Notes: generated by a model from the sequence alone, not told the origin. A DNA stretch of 48,147 nucleotides from an uncultured Saprospiraceae bacterium (GCA_937923485.1 CALDUE010000133.1:1-48147), one strand, 5' to 3'; positions 26,803-36,185 are shown, numbered from the stretch's first letter. Numbers and translations: made by a program.

Positions 26803-27966
26803 TTAAACTGCTTTTGCCCGCACAGGCTTAGCTTTCTTGAGTTTTCCCTTTTCTTCAATCACCTTGCTTACGCTGAGGATAATTCCAAAGGCGATACAAG
26901 AGAATACAAGCGATGTACCTCCTCTTGAAATGATCGGCAAGGTGAGTCCAGTTACCGGGAACAAGTTGACAGCTACAGCAATATTGGCCAGCGCCTGCAT
27001 GACGATAAGTAAACTCAATCCAATGGCCATGATGGCTCCAAACAATTTGGTTGACTTGGTTAGGAGGCGGCAGCTTCTGATAAATAACCAGAGGTATAGT
27101 CCAATTACAACGAACGAACCGACAAGACCATACTCTTCAACGATCACTGGGTAAATAAAATCGGCGTGACTTGTTGGAATAAAACTCCGTTGCACACTCA
27201 TACCGGCCCCTTCTCCGAATACGCCGCCTGTGGCAATCGCAATCTTGGATCGAACTACTTGGTCTGCTTCAGAACCATTGTAAAACGTAGTCAGGCGAGA
27301 AATCCATGTTTCGAGACGGACCATGTCGGGAGCTATGGTTCCGATCACGATCAGCATCGCAAAAACTACTATGCCTGCGATAATTGCATAGCCAATATAT
27401 TTCATTGGTAGTCGACCAATAAATAACATCACTACGCAGGTAGCAAAAAGCATCATTGCTGTCGACAAATCAGATGGAGCGATCAAGCCACAGACAATTA
27501 ATACCGGTGCAATAATTGGCCAAAAAAGTCCCTTTCCTTCCTTGAGTCGATCTTGATAGGCACTGACGGCTCGGGCGAGGTAGACGATCAGGCCGATCTT
27601 TGCAAAATCAGAAGTTTGAAAACGAATGCTCGTAAACGGCAGTTCAAGCCAACGGCGTGCGTGACTCAATTCTACTCCATATAAAATGGTGTAAATAAGC
27701 AACACAATACTCCCTCCAAGTAACCAAGGAGCGAGTGATTTGAAGCGATAGTGTGGTGTACGATATGCACCATATGCCAAGGCGATTCCTAACAAGACAT
27801 GTACCGCATGCTTCGCCAATGTAATTTCGTACTGGCCTCCATCCATGCGAACAGACAGACTCGCACTTGCTGAATAAACAGCAAGCATTGAGAAAATAAT
27901 TAAGACGAAGAAAATGAACCAAATGGTCGTATCGCCACGCAAGCTGCGTAGAGGGGAAGCGTTCAT
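26803..27966 (-). CDS. ftsW: FtsW, SEDS-family septal peptidoglycan polymerase
   Basis: The protein has 387 residues and about ten hydrophobic helices. The conserved late segment VAVNLFPVTGLTLPIISRGGTS (split here as NLFPVTGLTLP and ISRGGTS, about 332-352) is the SEDS signature. FtsW polymerises lipid II at the septum with FtsI. The tail is basic. Its ATG overlaps the murD TGA (ATGA), which indicates translational coupling. Confidence 0.95.
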   Translation of the reverse strand: MNASPLRSLRGDTTIWFIFFVLIIFSMLAVYSASASLSVRMDGGQYEITLAKHAVHVLLGIALAYGAYRTPHYRFKSLAPWLLGGSIVLLIYTILYGVELSHARRWLELPFTSIRFQTSDFAKIGLIVYLARAVSAYQDRLKEGKGLFWPIIAPVLIVCGLIAPSDLSTAMMLFATCVVMLFIGRLPMKYIGYAIIAGIVVFAMLIVIGTIAPDMVRLETWISRLTTFYNGSEADQVVRSKIAIATGGVFGEGAGMSVQRSFIPTSHADFIYPVIVEEYGLVGSFVVIGLYLWLFIRSCRLLTKSTKLFGAIMAIGLSLLIVMQALANIAVAVNLFPVTGLTLPIISRGGTSLVFSCIAFGIILSVSKVIEEKGKLKKAKPVRAKAV

Positions 27967-29309
27967 AGGGTGTGTTGTAGTGTTTCTCGAAAATCGGGCA
28001 TAGCCTTGACCGCTGCCCGAAACTGATCTCCGCGGTCGATATAATTTTTAAATAAATCGAAGCTCGCACAGGCCGGTGACAACAAAACTACATCATCTGG
28101 CTCAGCTATTGTGCATGCTTCTTCAATTGCTTTGTCTAAACTCGAAGTATTCTTAAATCGATCTCCATAAAAAGAGAAGGCATTTTCTATTTTGGTGTTA
28201 TCAAGTCCAAGAGCAATAACACCTTTTACATGTGCTTTCACAAGCGGCATCAACATGTTATAATCGTTGCCTTTATCGGTTCCTCCTACGATCCAAACGA
28301 TTGGCTTGCTGAAAGAACGCAAAGCTTTATCGACAGCATCTAAGTTAGTCGCCTTGGAATCGTTGACGTACTCTACCCCTTTGACAAAACCTATACGCTC
28401 AAGTCGGTGCGGGGCATTTTCAAAAGTCAAAAGCGCTTTCGCTAAAACCTTTGGCGCAACACCTGCAAGCTCGGCTGCGGTAAGCGCGAAGCTTGCGTTT
28501 GCTGCATTGTGTGGCCCTGCAAGCGAAGTATCTGCAAGAGAATATCCTTGTGTTGGGGTGACCGCTTGTCCACTTTCATAGGATGCAGGCATCGCAACCT
28601 GACGAACGTTTGCAAGCTCAGAAGTCGGAAGTTTGGCAACATGTTTTAGCGAAAGCTTATCGCCTGCTTGCAGCCAAGTTGAACCAACGACTTGCGTTTT
28701 TCTTAGGTTATACTTCGCCGCAGCATATGCATCGAAACTGTTGTTATAGCGATCCAAGTGATCTGGCGATAGATTCAGTACCATCCCGATTTCTACATGA
28801 AACGCTTCAATATCTTCAAGCTGATAAGAACTTAGTTCAAGTACAAACCAGTCGGCATCAGCTTGATCAACAAGCAAACGCGCATAACTTACGCCAACGT
28901 TGCCGCCAACAGCGACATTTATACCTGCTGTTTTTAATAAGTGCCCTAGTAATAATGTCGTTGTTGTTTTTCCATTACTCCCAGTGATACCAATCACTTT
29001 GCCTTTGCGATAAGGAGCACAAAACTCCATCTCGCCAACGACGCGAATGCCTTTGGTTTTGGCGGAAGCTACTAGTGGAACACCCCATGGAATACCGGGG
29101 CTCTTCACGATGACATCTACCCCTTCCAGAATGTTGGCACCGTGGCCACCTTGCTCAAATCCAATCTTGTGCTTGGTCAATTCAGCCACCGCATCTTCTG
29201 ACAACTGAGCTGCATCACTTACGAAAACTGCATAGCCATTGGCCTTGGCAAGAAGCGCAACGCCTCTCCCACTCTCACCCCCACCAAGTACAAGCAGACG
29301 CTTTGACAT
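27963..29309 (-). CDS. murD: MurD, UDP-MurNAc-L-alanine-D-glutamate ligase
   Basis: The protein has 448 residues. The N-terminal dinucleotide-like fold starts LLVLGGGESGRGVA, the ATP motif is GSNGKTTTT (about 110-118), and the C-terminal domain has NDSKATNLDAV and LLSPACASFD, the MurD-specific motifs. MurD adds D-Glu. It overlaps mraY by one base (TAATG) and ftsW by four. It holds three copies of the dispersed motif in variant form, in different frames. Confidence 0.96.
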   Translation of the reverse strand: MSKRLLVLGGGESGRGVALLAKANGYAVFVSDAAQLSEDAVAELTKHKIGFEQGGHGANILEGVDVIVKSPGIPWGVPLVASAKTKGIRVVGEMEFCAPYRKGKVIGITGSNGKTTTTLLLGHLLKTAGINVAVGGNVGVSYARLLVDQADADWFVLELSSYQLEDIEAFHVEIGMVLNLSPDHLDRYNNSFDAYAAAKYNLRKTQVVGSTWLQAGDKLSLKHVAKLPTSELANVRQVAMPASYESGQAVTPTQGYSLADTSLAGPHNAANASFALTAAELAGVAPKVLAKALLTFENAPHRLERIGFVKGVEYVNDSKATNLDAVDKALRSFSKPIVWIVGGTDKGNDYNMLMPLVKAHVKGVIALGLDNTKIENAFSFYGDRFKNTSSLDKAIEEACTIAEPDDVVLLSPACASFDLFKNYIDRGDQFRAAVKAMPDFRETLQHTL

Positions 29310-30565
29310 TAACGGATTTTGAGGGTTACCACTGAAAGAACAGCGAAGAAAATAGCAACGAGCCAGAAGCGAATTACAATCTTAGATTCATGCATTCCCT
29401 TCCGCTGGTAATGGTGATGCAAAGGAGCCATGAGGAATACACGTTTCCCTTCGCCATACTTTTTTCGGGTATACTTAAAGTAACCCACCTGGATCATTAC
29501 TGATAGATTTTCAATTAAGAAGATGCCGCACATCAATGGAATAAGTAATTCTTTCCGTAGAGCAATGGCAAGTGCCGCTATTACTCCACCCAATGCGAGC
29601 GACCCCGTATCGCCCATGAATACCTGAGCAGGGTGTCCGTTGTACCAAAGAAACCCTAGACAAGCACCAACAAGGCATGCGGTGAAGACCACCAATTCAC
29701 CTGTACCTGGCAGATACATAATATTGAGATAATTGGATGCTACAGCATTACCACTTACGTATGCAAAGGCCAATAGCGTCAAGCCAATAATGGCACTCAC
29801 TCCTGCTGCCAATCCATCAATTCCATCTGTCAAATTTGCGGCGTTGCTGACTGCGGTTACCACAACGATAACCAACGGAATAAACAATAACCAAAGAAGT
29901 ATATCAGAGTTATCGCCCGCTAGTTGAGCAATCGCTCCATAATCTAGCGAATTAGACTTGAGAAACGGGACCGTCGTAATTGCCTGTTTGACGTAGGCAT
30001 AATCTGCAACCACTCCAGGGTCTTTGGTAGGAACGCTGATCGTTCGGACAATCTCATATCCTTGAGCTTCGGCTTCCTCTAAATCATAGCGGACCACCAC
30101 TTCATCACTAAGGAGCATGGTCACTCCTACCAACAGACCAAGGCCTATTTGACCTAGCACTTTAGATTTTGCAGAAAGACCTTCTTTATTCTTTTTAAAA
30201 ACCTTGATATAGTCATCCATAAAACCGATGATTCCCATCCAAATGGTGGAAACGATCATAAGAATGATGTATACATTATCAAGTTTGGCAAACAGCAATG
30301 CGGGAACTAGAATTGCCAAGATGATAATGATGCCGCCCATGGTAGGCGTTCCTTCTTTTTGCTTTTGGCCTGCTAGGCCGAGGTCGCGGACAGTCTCGCC
30401 AATTTGAAGATTCCTCAACTTCTTAATCATCCAACCGCCAATGCCTACAGAGACTAATATCGATACAATTACCGCCATTGCTGCACGGAACGTGAGAAAC
30501 TGGAACAAGCCTGCTCCAGGAAAAGACGTGTTTGCGTCTAGGTATGTGAAGAGCTCGTAAAGCAT
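29309..30565 (-). CDS. mraY: MraY, phospho-MurNAc-pentapeptide transferase (lipid I synthase)
   Basis: The protein has 418 residues and about ten transmembrane helices. The catalytic motifs are MDDYIK (about 116-121), [22 protein letters not shown] and the LHHHYQRKG loop. A hydrophilic insertion of about 60 residues (about 158-215, rich in charged residues) between helices makes it longer than the ~360-residue proteobacterial enzyme; similar insertions occur in Bacteroidota MraY. It transfers phospho-MurNAc-pentapeptide to undecaprenyl phosphate. A terminator-like hairpin separates it from murE. Confidence 0.95.
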   Translation of the reverse strand: MLYELFTYLDANTSFPGAGLFQFLTFRAAMAVIVSILVSVGIGGWMIKKLRNLQIGETVRDLGLAGQKQKEGTPTMGGIIIILAILVPALLFAKLDNVYIILMIVSTIWMGIIGFMDDYIKVFKKNKEGLSAKSKVLGQIGLGLLVGVTMLLSDEVVVRYDLEEAEAQGYEIVRTISVPTKDPGVVADYAYVKQAITTVPFLKSNSLDYGAIAQLAGDNSDILLWLLFIPLVIVVVTAVSNAANLTDGIDGLAAGVSAIIGLTLLAFAYVSGNAVASNYLNIMYLPGTGELVVFTACLVGACLGFLWYNGHPAQVFMGDTGSLALGGVIAALAIALRKELLIPLMCGIFLIENLSVMIQVGYFKYTRKKYGEGKRVFLMAPLHHHYQRKGMHESKIVIRFWLVAIFFAVLSVVTLKIR

Positions 30566-30598
30566 ACCGTGGCGGTGACTTAGTGTAAAGTAGTTTTC

Positions 30599-30627
30599 AA
30601 AAAGCCCCGACGCGTTTAGGCGTCGGG
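30599..30627 (-). terminator. Terminator-like hairpin inside the dcw cluster, between murE and mraY
   Basis: On the minus strand CCCGACGC and GCGTCGGG form a perfect 8-bp stem with a 6-nt loop (CTAAAC), followed by GCTTTTTGAAAA. It lies about 35 nt upstream of the mraY start and 66 nt downstream of the murE stop, so transcription of the downstream half of the cluster must read through it or start after it. Confidence 0.75.
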
Positions 30628-30684
30628 ACAGGGTTTCAAAGTGCTGCCGGGGGATGCTCCCGAATCAGCTTCATAGTGTTTCAT
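30616..30684 (-). CDS. Possible 22-residue leader peptide before mraY, stop codon in terminator loop
   Basis: An ATG at 30684 starts a 22-codon frame ([10 protein letters not shown]...CPDA) whose TAA at 30616-30618 falls in the loop of the terminator-like hairpin. Its context GCACTATG matches the murE start and resembles ftsQ. A second ATG at 30674 in another frame has the same context and gives 12 residues. No homology supports either; the arrangement suggests a translational attenuator. Confidence 0.3.
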   Translation of the reverse strand: MKHYEADSGASPGSTLKPCPDA

Positions 30685-30692
30685 AGTGCGTC

Positions 30693-32195
30693 TCACGAAG
30701 GAGACAAATACTCGTGCAGCACCGCACGATCATCGAAGTCCGAGCGGACCCCGTTAATTTCTTGATAGGTTTCATGTCCTTTCCCAGCGACGAGAATAAC
30801 ATCTTCATCTCGCGCCATACGAACAGCGGTTCGTATCGCTTGTCGACGATCTGGTATTTGCAATACTCGATCGCGTAAATTTTGGGAAATCCCTAATTCA
30901 ATTGCGCTACGAATCGTTGCCGCATCTTCTGTTCGAGGATTATCATCAGTAATGATGACATAGTCACTCATCTTGGCTGCGATCTCTCCCATGAGCGGAC
31001 GCTTCGAGCGATCTCGATCACCACCACATCCGAAAACGGTGAAGAGCTGATGTCCTTGTCTGCGTATTGGTTGAAGCGTTTCGAGTACATTTTTGAGCGC
31101 ATCTGGCGTGTGCGCATAATCGACAAGGCCCGTTAGTTTTTGAGCAGGAACTTCGACAACTTCCAACCTTCCTGCTGCTCCTCTCAGACTGCTCAAAGCC
31201 AACAAAGCATCGGATTCATCTTGCTCTAATTCTACAGCGACACCAAAAGCGGCCAAAAAATTATAGGCATTAAAAGATCCAGCCAAGCGTGTATGCACTT
31301 CAATCTCATTTACCAATAAATGAAGTCCGCGAAGACTATCATCTAAGATGCGACCTTTATAATCTGCGAGTTGACGCAAGGCGTAGGTATGATGTTCAGC
31401 CTTGCAATTTTGAAGCATTACGTTGCCCCGCTTATCGTCAAGGTTGACAAGTGCAAAGGCGGTCTTTGGCAAGCCATCAAAAAGTAGCTTTTTCGCATTT
31501 ATATAACTCTTCATATCACCATGATAATCGAGATGATCGTGAGAAATATTTGTAAATACACCACCAGCAAAGTGACAACCATTAACGCGTCCTTGGACCA
31601 AGGCATGCGAGCTTACCTCCATAAAAACGTAGCCACATCCTGCATCTGCCATCTCTCGCAGGCGGCGTTGCACCGCCACAGCATCTGGAGTAGTATGCGT
31701 AGCTGGTTCTACCCTATCGCCAATTCTAACCTCGACGGTACCGATAAGTCCACAGCGGTATCCGAGTTTGGTGAAGAGATCATAGCATAAGGTGGCCACC
31801 GTGGTTTTTCCATTTGTCCCTGTAATGCCGACCACTTCAAGCTCTTGGCTTGGGTGCTCATAAAAGCTGGCGGCTACTTTGCCAAGCACAGCATTAGTAT
31901 CAGGTGCTTCTATCCAAGCTACATTTGGGCGTTGATGGGTATGGCCAGTCCCGCGCGTAGCGCGAGAATCCTCGCCTTTCTGCGGGGCTTTCGCCAAAAC
32001 AGCCACTGCACCCAACTCGATTGCCTTATCGATATAATCATGTCCATCGACTGTCAAACCGATGGTGGCAACAAATAGGAATCCAGGTTTGATCGCACGA
32101 CTATCAGAGGAGATTCCTACAATAGGGATGTCTGGATCTCCAGCTTTTAGCTGGAGACCCGTGTCGGCCAGGACAATACTTAGTGTAGTGTTCAT
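30693..32195 (-). CDS. murE: MurE, UDP-MurNAc-tripeptide synthetase (meso-diaminopimelate type)
   Basis: The protein has 500 residues. The ATP motif is GTNGKTTVATL (about 124-134). The substrate loop DNPRTED in the C-terminal domain is the pattern of enzymes that add meso-diaminopimelate. GSFNAYNFLAAFG and GKGHETYQ are also present. It adds the third residue of the stem peptide. An extra segment of about 18-20 residues (about 71-90, with GEDSRATRGTGH) lies in the N-terminal domain; its DNA matches a GC-rich repeat seen between genes at 17441, so it looks like an in-frame repeat insertion. Start context is GCACTATG. Confidence 0.95.
   Translation of the reverse strand: MNTTLSIVLADTGLQLKAGDPDIPIVGISSDSRAIKPGFLFVATIGLTVDGHDYIDKAIELGAVAVLAKAPQKGEDSRATRGTGHTHQRPNVAWIEAPDTNAVLGKVAASFYEHPSQELEVVGITGTNGKTTVATLCYDLFTKLGYRCGLIGTVEVRIGDRVEPATHTTPDAVAVQRRLREMADAGCGYVFMEVSSHALVQGRVNGCHFAGGVFTNISHDHLDYHGDMKSYINAKKLLFDGLPKTAFALVNLDDKRGNVMLQNCKAEHHTYALRQLADYKGRILDDSLRGLHLLVNEIEVHTRLAGSFNAYNFLAAFGVAVELEQDESDALLALSSLRGAAGRLEVVEVPAQKLTGLVDYAHTPDALKNVLETLQPIRRQGHQLFTVFGCGGDRDRSKRPLMGEIAAKMSDYVIITDDNPRTEDAATIRSAIELGISQNLRDRVLQIPDRRQAIRTAVRMARDEDVILVAGKGHETYQEINGVRSDFDDRAVLHEYLSPS
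31950..31989. repeat. GC-rich repeat copy inside murE
   Basis: It shares the blocks CCCGCGCG, AGCGCG, TCCTCG and GCGGGGCT, in the same order, with the intergenic element at 17443-17495. It is directly joined to an exact copy of the 14-bp motif (31987-32000). Confidence 0.6.
31987..32000 (-). repeat. 14-bp dispersed motif, exact copy
   Basis: GCTTTCGCCAAAAC on the plus strand; on the murE coding strand it reads V-L-A-K-A. Confidence 0.85.
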
Positions 32196-32228
32196 AGTGC
32201 TGTGTGTGTCTTGCGTCTGGCCGACGAC

Positions 32229-34349
32229 TTACCCTAGTGTTAGTTTTACGAATTGCCCGTTTGCTTTTGTCCCAGGCTTGATGGATTGACGTTTTACTTT
32301 TCCTCGACCACGGACATCTACCCTACAGCCTTTAGATTCTAGGAGGAACATCGCGTCGCGAACCCCCATACCGCGTACATCAGGTACACGTCCGGCAGGT
32401 ATGTTATATGCGACAACTGAAAGTGTATCTCCTGGACTTTTAAGTTCTACGATTCCACGTTGCGCTTTGTCAAAAGCAGGAATACCTAGCGAGGCGAACA
32501 CCTCAGCAATATCACTGTGACTTCCTTTTGCTTCACGTGGCAAAGTTGCTGCCTTCCAATCTGGCTTCGCCTCTGCTCGAAGTGCTGGGCGCAAGTTTGG
32601 ATCAGATGCGTAGAGGTTATCAGCAATCTCTCTCCATACAGGAAGTGCCACTTTCGAGCCGTAGTAATCTCCAACTGGCTTTGAGATTAAAACCATGATT
32701 GTATAGCGTGGATTTTCGACGGGGAAGTAGCCTATGAAAGAAGCTTGGTGGCCGTCTTCATGTCGACGTTTTGCTTCAGGAGAATAATCGTACTGTACCG
32801 TTCCTGTTTTACCAGCATATCGATAAAGGTTAGAAATTTGCCCGCTTGCCGTACCGCGCAATACCACCCCTTCGAGAAATTCTTGAGCCCAATCTAAAGC
32901 TTGCTTAGAAGCAATTTGATTGTTCAGGATGACGGGATGAAACTGCTCAACAATTTCTCCATCTCGCTGAATATTATCAACGAGTCGTGGCTTCACGTAC
33001 TTACCGTCATTAGCGATGGCATTATAGAACGCCGTCATTTGCAATGGCGTCAATTCAAGCTCGTACCCCATACTCATCCAAGGAAGGGTAATACCACTCC
33101 ACTGGTTCTCTATATCCTTTTTAGGATCTTTAATTAAAGGATAGCTTTCACCTTTAATCTCAATGTCCGTGATATTTCCTAGGCGAAATTGACGAAGCTT
33201 ATCAACGAATGCCGTCCGCCCTGCAAGGTCATTTCCGTAAAGATCGTTTATTAAGGAAGCGATACCAACGTTCGAACTAATTTCAAAAGCAGTGCGAACA
33301 GTTGTTGAATCCAATCCGTGCGGACTTGAGTCTTTTAGATCTCGATCATCAAATTTTCTTATCCCGTTATATAGTCGAACTATGTCATCAGGCTTAATCT
33401 TTTTGTCGTCGAACAACGCGAGTATCGACGCAAGTTTGAAAGTACTACCAGGCTCTACACGAGTACCTACAGCGTGGTTATAGCTTTCACTTATTGACCC
33501 GTTGCGGTAGCGCGTCAAACTAGACAATGCTCTTATTGCTCCAGTTTTACACTCCATGACTACGACAACGCCATACTCCGCTTGTGCTTTTTGAACTGCT
33601 CTTCTGAGTACTTGTTGAACGTTGTCCTGAACAGTTACCTCCAAGGTGGTCTGAATATCCATTCCTCTTTCGAGGTTCAGGTCAGAGATATCTACAAGAG
33701 GTTCCCACCTTCCGCTTGCTTTGAGCTGATGCGCAACTTTCACTTCTTCGCCAGCGAGGATATCGTCAAAATATCCTTCGATACCCACAGAAGTGCTATC
33801 GTCTTTCGCGTAACCGATGGTGCGTTGGGCCATCATCCCATAGTGATGTTGGCGCGTGTCTTTTGAATGAGATCCGAATCCTCCTCGGATTCTACCTCGA
33901 CGTAAGATTGGCCAGGTTTGCATTTCACGAAAACGCTCGTGGCTTGCCTCTTTTACCAATGGATAATAGTGTCCGCCTTTTTCGCGCGCAGCACGAAGTT
34001 CGGTAGCAATAGAATCTGGGGTTTTATTAGGATTTATATTTAATGAAATATAATAGGCGAGGCTATCAATTCCTTCATCGAATGCTGTTCGGGTGAGACC
34101 ACCGCTATTAGGATCGAAGTGGAGGTCATACTGAAACTGCGAAGTGGCTAGGTATGATCCATCCGCCGCGAGGATATTTCCTCGCGGAGCTTTTTGCGTG
34201 CGCATTTGCACGTGGGTCTCTTGCTCACGTTGTTTCCAATAGTCGGCCTCCTGCACGCCAATGCGGAAGGTCTGCGCCAAGACTAAAAGTGCGAACAACG
34301 TGAGCGCGAATGCGACGAGATAAGCTCGTGTAAGCAATTCGTTTTTCAT
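32229..34349 (-). CDS. ftsI: FtsI-type penicillin-binding protein with C-terminal PASTA domain
   Basis: The protein has 706 residues. One transmembrane helix is at about 8-26. The dimerisation region includes APRGNILAADG (54-64). The transpeptidase motifs are SxxK at 302-305 (STFK), SxN at 358-360 and KTG at 514-516, so the active site is intact. The last ~60 residues form one PASTA domain (VPDVRGMGVRDAMFLL). FtsI crosslinks septal peptidoglycan with FtsW. PASTA-bearing FtsI is known in Bacteroidota. The neighbour ftsL is 71 bp upstream and murE starts 33 bp downstream. Confidence 0.95.
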   Translation of the reverse strand: MKNELLTRAYLVAFALTLFALLVLAQTFRIGVQEADYWKQREQETHVQMRTQKAPRGNILAADGSYLATSQFQYDLHFDPNSGGLTRTAFDEGIDSLAYYISLNINPNKTPDSIATELRAAREKGGHYYPLVKEASHERFREMQTWPILRRGRIRGGFGSHSKDTRQHHYGMMAQRTIGYAKDDSTSVGIEGYFDDILAGEEVKVAHQLKASGRWEPLVDISDLNLERGMDIQTTLEVTVQDNVQQVLRRAVQKAQAEYGVVVVMECKTGAIRALSSLTRYRNGSISESYNHAVGTRVEPGSTFKLASILALFDDKKIKPDDIVRLYNGIRKFDDRDLKDSSPHGLDSTTVRTAFEISSNVGIASLINDLYGNDLAGRTAFVDKLRQFRLGNITDIEIKGESYPLIKDPKKDIENQWSGITLPWMSMGYELELTPLQMTAFYNAIANDGKYVKPRLVDNIQRDGEIVEQFHPVILNNQIASKQALDWAQEFLEGVVLRGTASGQISNLYRYAGKTGTVQYDYSPEAKRRHEDGHQASFIGYFPVENPRYTIMVLISKPVGDYYGSKVALPVWREIADNLYASDPNLRPALRAEAKPDWKAATLPREAKGSHSDIAEVFASLGIPAFDKAQRGIVELKSPGDTLSVVAYNIPAGRVPDVRGMGVRDAMFLLESKGCRVDVRGRGKVKRQSIKPGTKANGQFVKLTLG

Positions 34350-34420
34350 GGGAGTAGGTGTGTATAGTGTTCAAGTGTGAGTGTGCTGCCGTTTGTGTGT
34401 ATCAGTAAATAGCGAATAGC

Positions 34421-34762
34421 CTAACGACTATTCTCGGCATACAGCTTGCGAGGACTACTCCCGTCGAGTCCAAGTTTGCGCTGACGCATGCGCCGCAAGA
34501 CTTCAGATTGTTTGTTTTCGTTATTGATTTCACTAAGTAGCGTCGACGATTGGGAGCGTAATTCGCTCACCTCTACGCGTTCTACTTGTATCGCCTTCAC
34601 GGTATTTTGACCGCGATAAACATTCCAAACCATGATCAGGGCTAGGCCTGACACGAAGAAGAAATATGGAAGGTGACTAAACATACGGTCACCCATTCCT
34701 ATGGTTGGCGCGAATCGCTTGACCCAACCTCTTTTTTGTTTTTTAGTGTTTCTCGGTTTCAT
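34421..34762 (-). CDS. ftsL: FtsL-like small division protein
   Basis: The protein has 113 residues. A basic cytoplasmic N-terminus (KPRNTKKQKRGWVKR) is followed by one membrane helix at about 32-47 (YFFFVSGLALIMVWNV). A periplasmic heptad-like coiled coil follows (about 50-95; VERVEVSELRSQSSTLLSEI). This layout, plus position between rsmH and ftsI and a 20-nt overlap with rsmH, identifies it as FtsL; sequence identity in this family is always low. In the divisome FtsL pairs with FtsB and FtsQ to activate FtsW/FtsI. Confidence 0.85.
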   Translation of the reverse strand: MKPRNTKKQKRGWVKRFAPTIGMGDRMFSHLPYFFFVSGLALIMVWNVYRGQNTVKAIQVERVEVSELRSQSSTLLSEINNENKQSEVLRRMRQRKLGLDGSSPRKLYAENSR

Positions 34763-35666
34763 CGTTTCTCATTGCAACCCGTAAGCGTGCACTTCGGGCT
34801 CGTGGATTTTCACGTGTTTCATCTTCATCTGCCTCGAGAGGCTTCCTGGTTTCTACCTTCCAGGGGCGGCGTATTCTTCCAAAGTCGTCGGCATCGTGTT
34901 GTCCATCTGGTTTCCCAGTGCGCATCACGTGCTTCACCAACCTGTCTTCTCCACTGTGGTAACTCATTACTACGAGCTTCCCGCCAGGACTCATCACCTC
35001 CTGTGCAGCGGTTAACATTTCTTCAAGCGCGCCCATCTCATCATTGACTGCGATGCGTAGTGCTTGAAAAACTTGTGCGAGGTAGCGGGGACGATTGCCA
35101 CGTATGTAGCCATCGAGAAGACCCAATAAGTCACCGGTTGTTTTTAGCGTCCGGGTACTGCGCTCAGCGACGATCGCCTTTGCAACCGTGCGTGCATTGC
35201 GCACCTCACCATATGTACCTAATACCCATTGCAACTCTTCAGCATCAATCTCTTGTAAGAGTTGAGCGGCTGTTGGTACAGTGTCGTCCTGAGACATGCG
35301 CATGTCAAGCGGTGCATCGTAGCGGAAAGAAAATCCCCGCTCTGGCACATCGAATTGATGCGAACTCACGCCTAGGTCTGCTAAAAGTCCATCGATCTTT
35401 TTCACCTTATGCAGTCGCAAATACCGAGCGATGTGCCGGAAATTTGCAGCTATAAAAAGGAGGCGATCGTCATTAATACGTTTCGCCTGCTCTTCTGCGT
35501 CAGGATCTTGATCGAAGGCGATTAATCGACCTTCAGGTCCGAGTTGATCTAGAATGAGTTGGGCATGGCCGCCACCACCAAACGTTACGTCTACATACGT
35601 TCCGTTAGGATTGTGAACCAATGCCTCAACAGCAGCTTTCGCCAAAACGGGCACATGGTAACTCAT
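34743..35666 (-). CDS. rsmH: RsmH (MraW), 16S rRNA N4-methylcytosine 1402 methyltransferase
   Basis: The protein has 307 residues. The N-terminal YHVPVLAKAAVEAL is the conserved start, followed by the SAM motif DVTFGGGGHAQLIL (about 26-39), DLGVSSHQFD, and the C-terminal PRARSARLRVA. It methylates N4 of C1402 in the ribosomal P site. It lies between mraZ (18 bp gap) and ftsL, as in most dcw clusters. The 14-bp motif encodes V-L-A-K-A in its N-terminal conserved block. Confidence 0.96.
   Translation of the reverse strand: MSYHVPVLAKAAVEALVHNPNGTYVDVTFGGGGHAQLILDQLGPEGRLIAFDQDPDAEEQAKRINDDRLLFIAANFRHIARYLRLHKVKKIDGLLADLGVSSHQFDVPERGFSFRYDAPLDMRMSQDDTVPTAAQLLQEIDAEELQWVLGTYGEVRNARTVAKAIVAERSTRTLKTTGDLLGLLDGYIRGNRPRYLAQVFQALRIAVNDEMGALEEMLTAAQEVMSPGGKLVVMSYHSGEDRLVKHVMRTGKPDGQHDADDFGRIRRPWKVETRKPLEADEDETRENPRARSARLRVAMRNDETEKH
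35635..35648 (-). repeat. 14-bp dispersed motif, exact copy
   Basis: GCTTTCGCCAAAAC on the plus strand; on the rsmH coding strand it reads V-L-A-K-A, residues 7-11. Confidence 0.85.
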
Positions 35667-35684
35667 AGGTTGAGGTTTATATCG

Positions 35685-36185
35685 CTAGGCGGCTTGAAGC
35701 CCTTCATCAGTTTTGTTGGCGGCGGTTGTTTGCTGCTTATAGCTAGCGAATGCTTTTTGCGCACTCTCTCGAAGGTCTTTACCCGAAGGTTTTTGCTTCT
35801 CAAAAACATCCTTTGCCCAGATGTAATAGCGATCTCCTCGACCTGATATCACCACGTCTCTATCAATTCCTACGGCCGAAGCGAGGTGAGAAGAGATTTG
35901 AAAACGCCCGTTGCCATCTAAGTCAACAGTATCAAGCATTTGAAAGAACATATCCTTGAATTGAGATTGTTCCTCATCAAAATCGTCAAGCTTCAGAACC
36001 CGCTCACAGGTGGATTCCCAAACATTGGCCGGATATAAGACGAGGTGTCCCCCCATTCCAAGGGCCAACATGAATTTTGCTCCTGATTGATCTAGGTCGT
36101 TTCGCATCACGATTGGAGCAGGAAGACGGAGGCGGCCCCGTTCATCCATTCTGCAATCATAAGTACCAACGATAAGTTTGCTCAC
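35685..36185 (-). CDS. mraZ: MraZ, transcriptional regulator of the dcw cluster
   Basis: The protein has 166 residues from a GTG start; the conserved N-terminus (GTYDCRMDERGRLRLPA) fixes it. Two SpoVT/AbrB-type half domains are seen: DERGRLRLPAPI (about 13-24) and DGNGRFQISSHLASAVG (about 95-111). MraZ forms ring-shaped oligomers that bind TGGGN direct repeats upstream of its own gene; in E. coli it represses the dcw promoter. Here such repeats lie 18-92 nt upstream of the start codon, which supports autoregulation. The C-terminal extension (about 140-166) is Lys/Gln/Ala-rich. Confidence 0.95.
   Translation of the reverse strand: MSKLIVGTYDCRMDERGRLRLPAPIVMRNDLDQSGAKFMLALGMGGHLVLYPANVWESTCERVLKLDDFDEEQSQFKDMFFQMLDTVDLDGNGRFQISSHLASAVGIDRDVVISGRGDRYYIWAKDVFEKQKPSGKDLRESAQKAFASYKQQTTAANKTDEGLQAA

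Noticed and set aside
26790-26858. N-terminal extension of MurG by 23 residues
   Set aside because: It overlaps the end of ftsW; the conserved MurG N-terminus begins at 26789.
31950-31989. Frameshift or assembly error in murE
   Set aside because: The reading frame continues cleanly on both sides into conserved MurE motifs; the segment is better explained as an in-frame repeat insertion.
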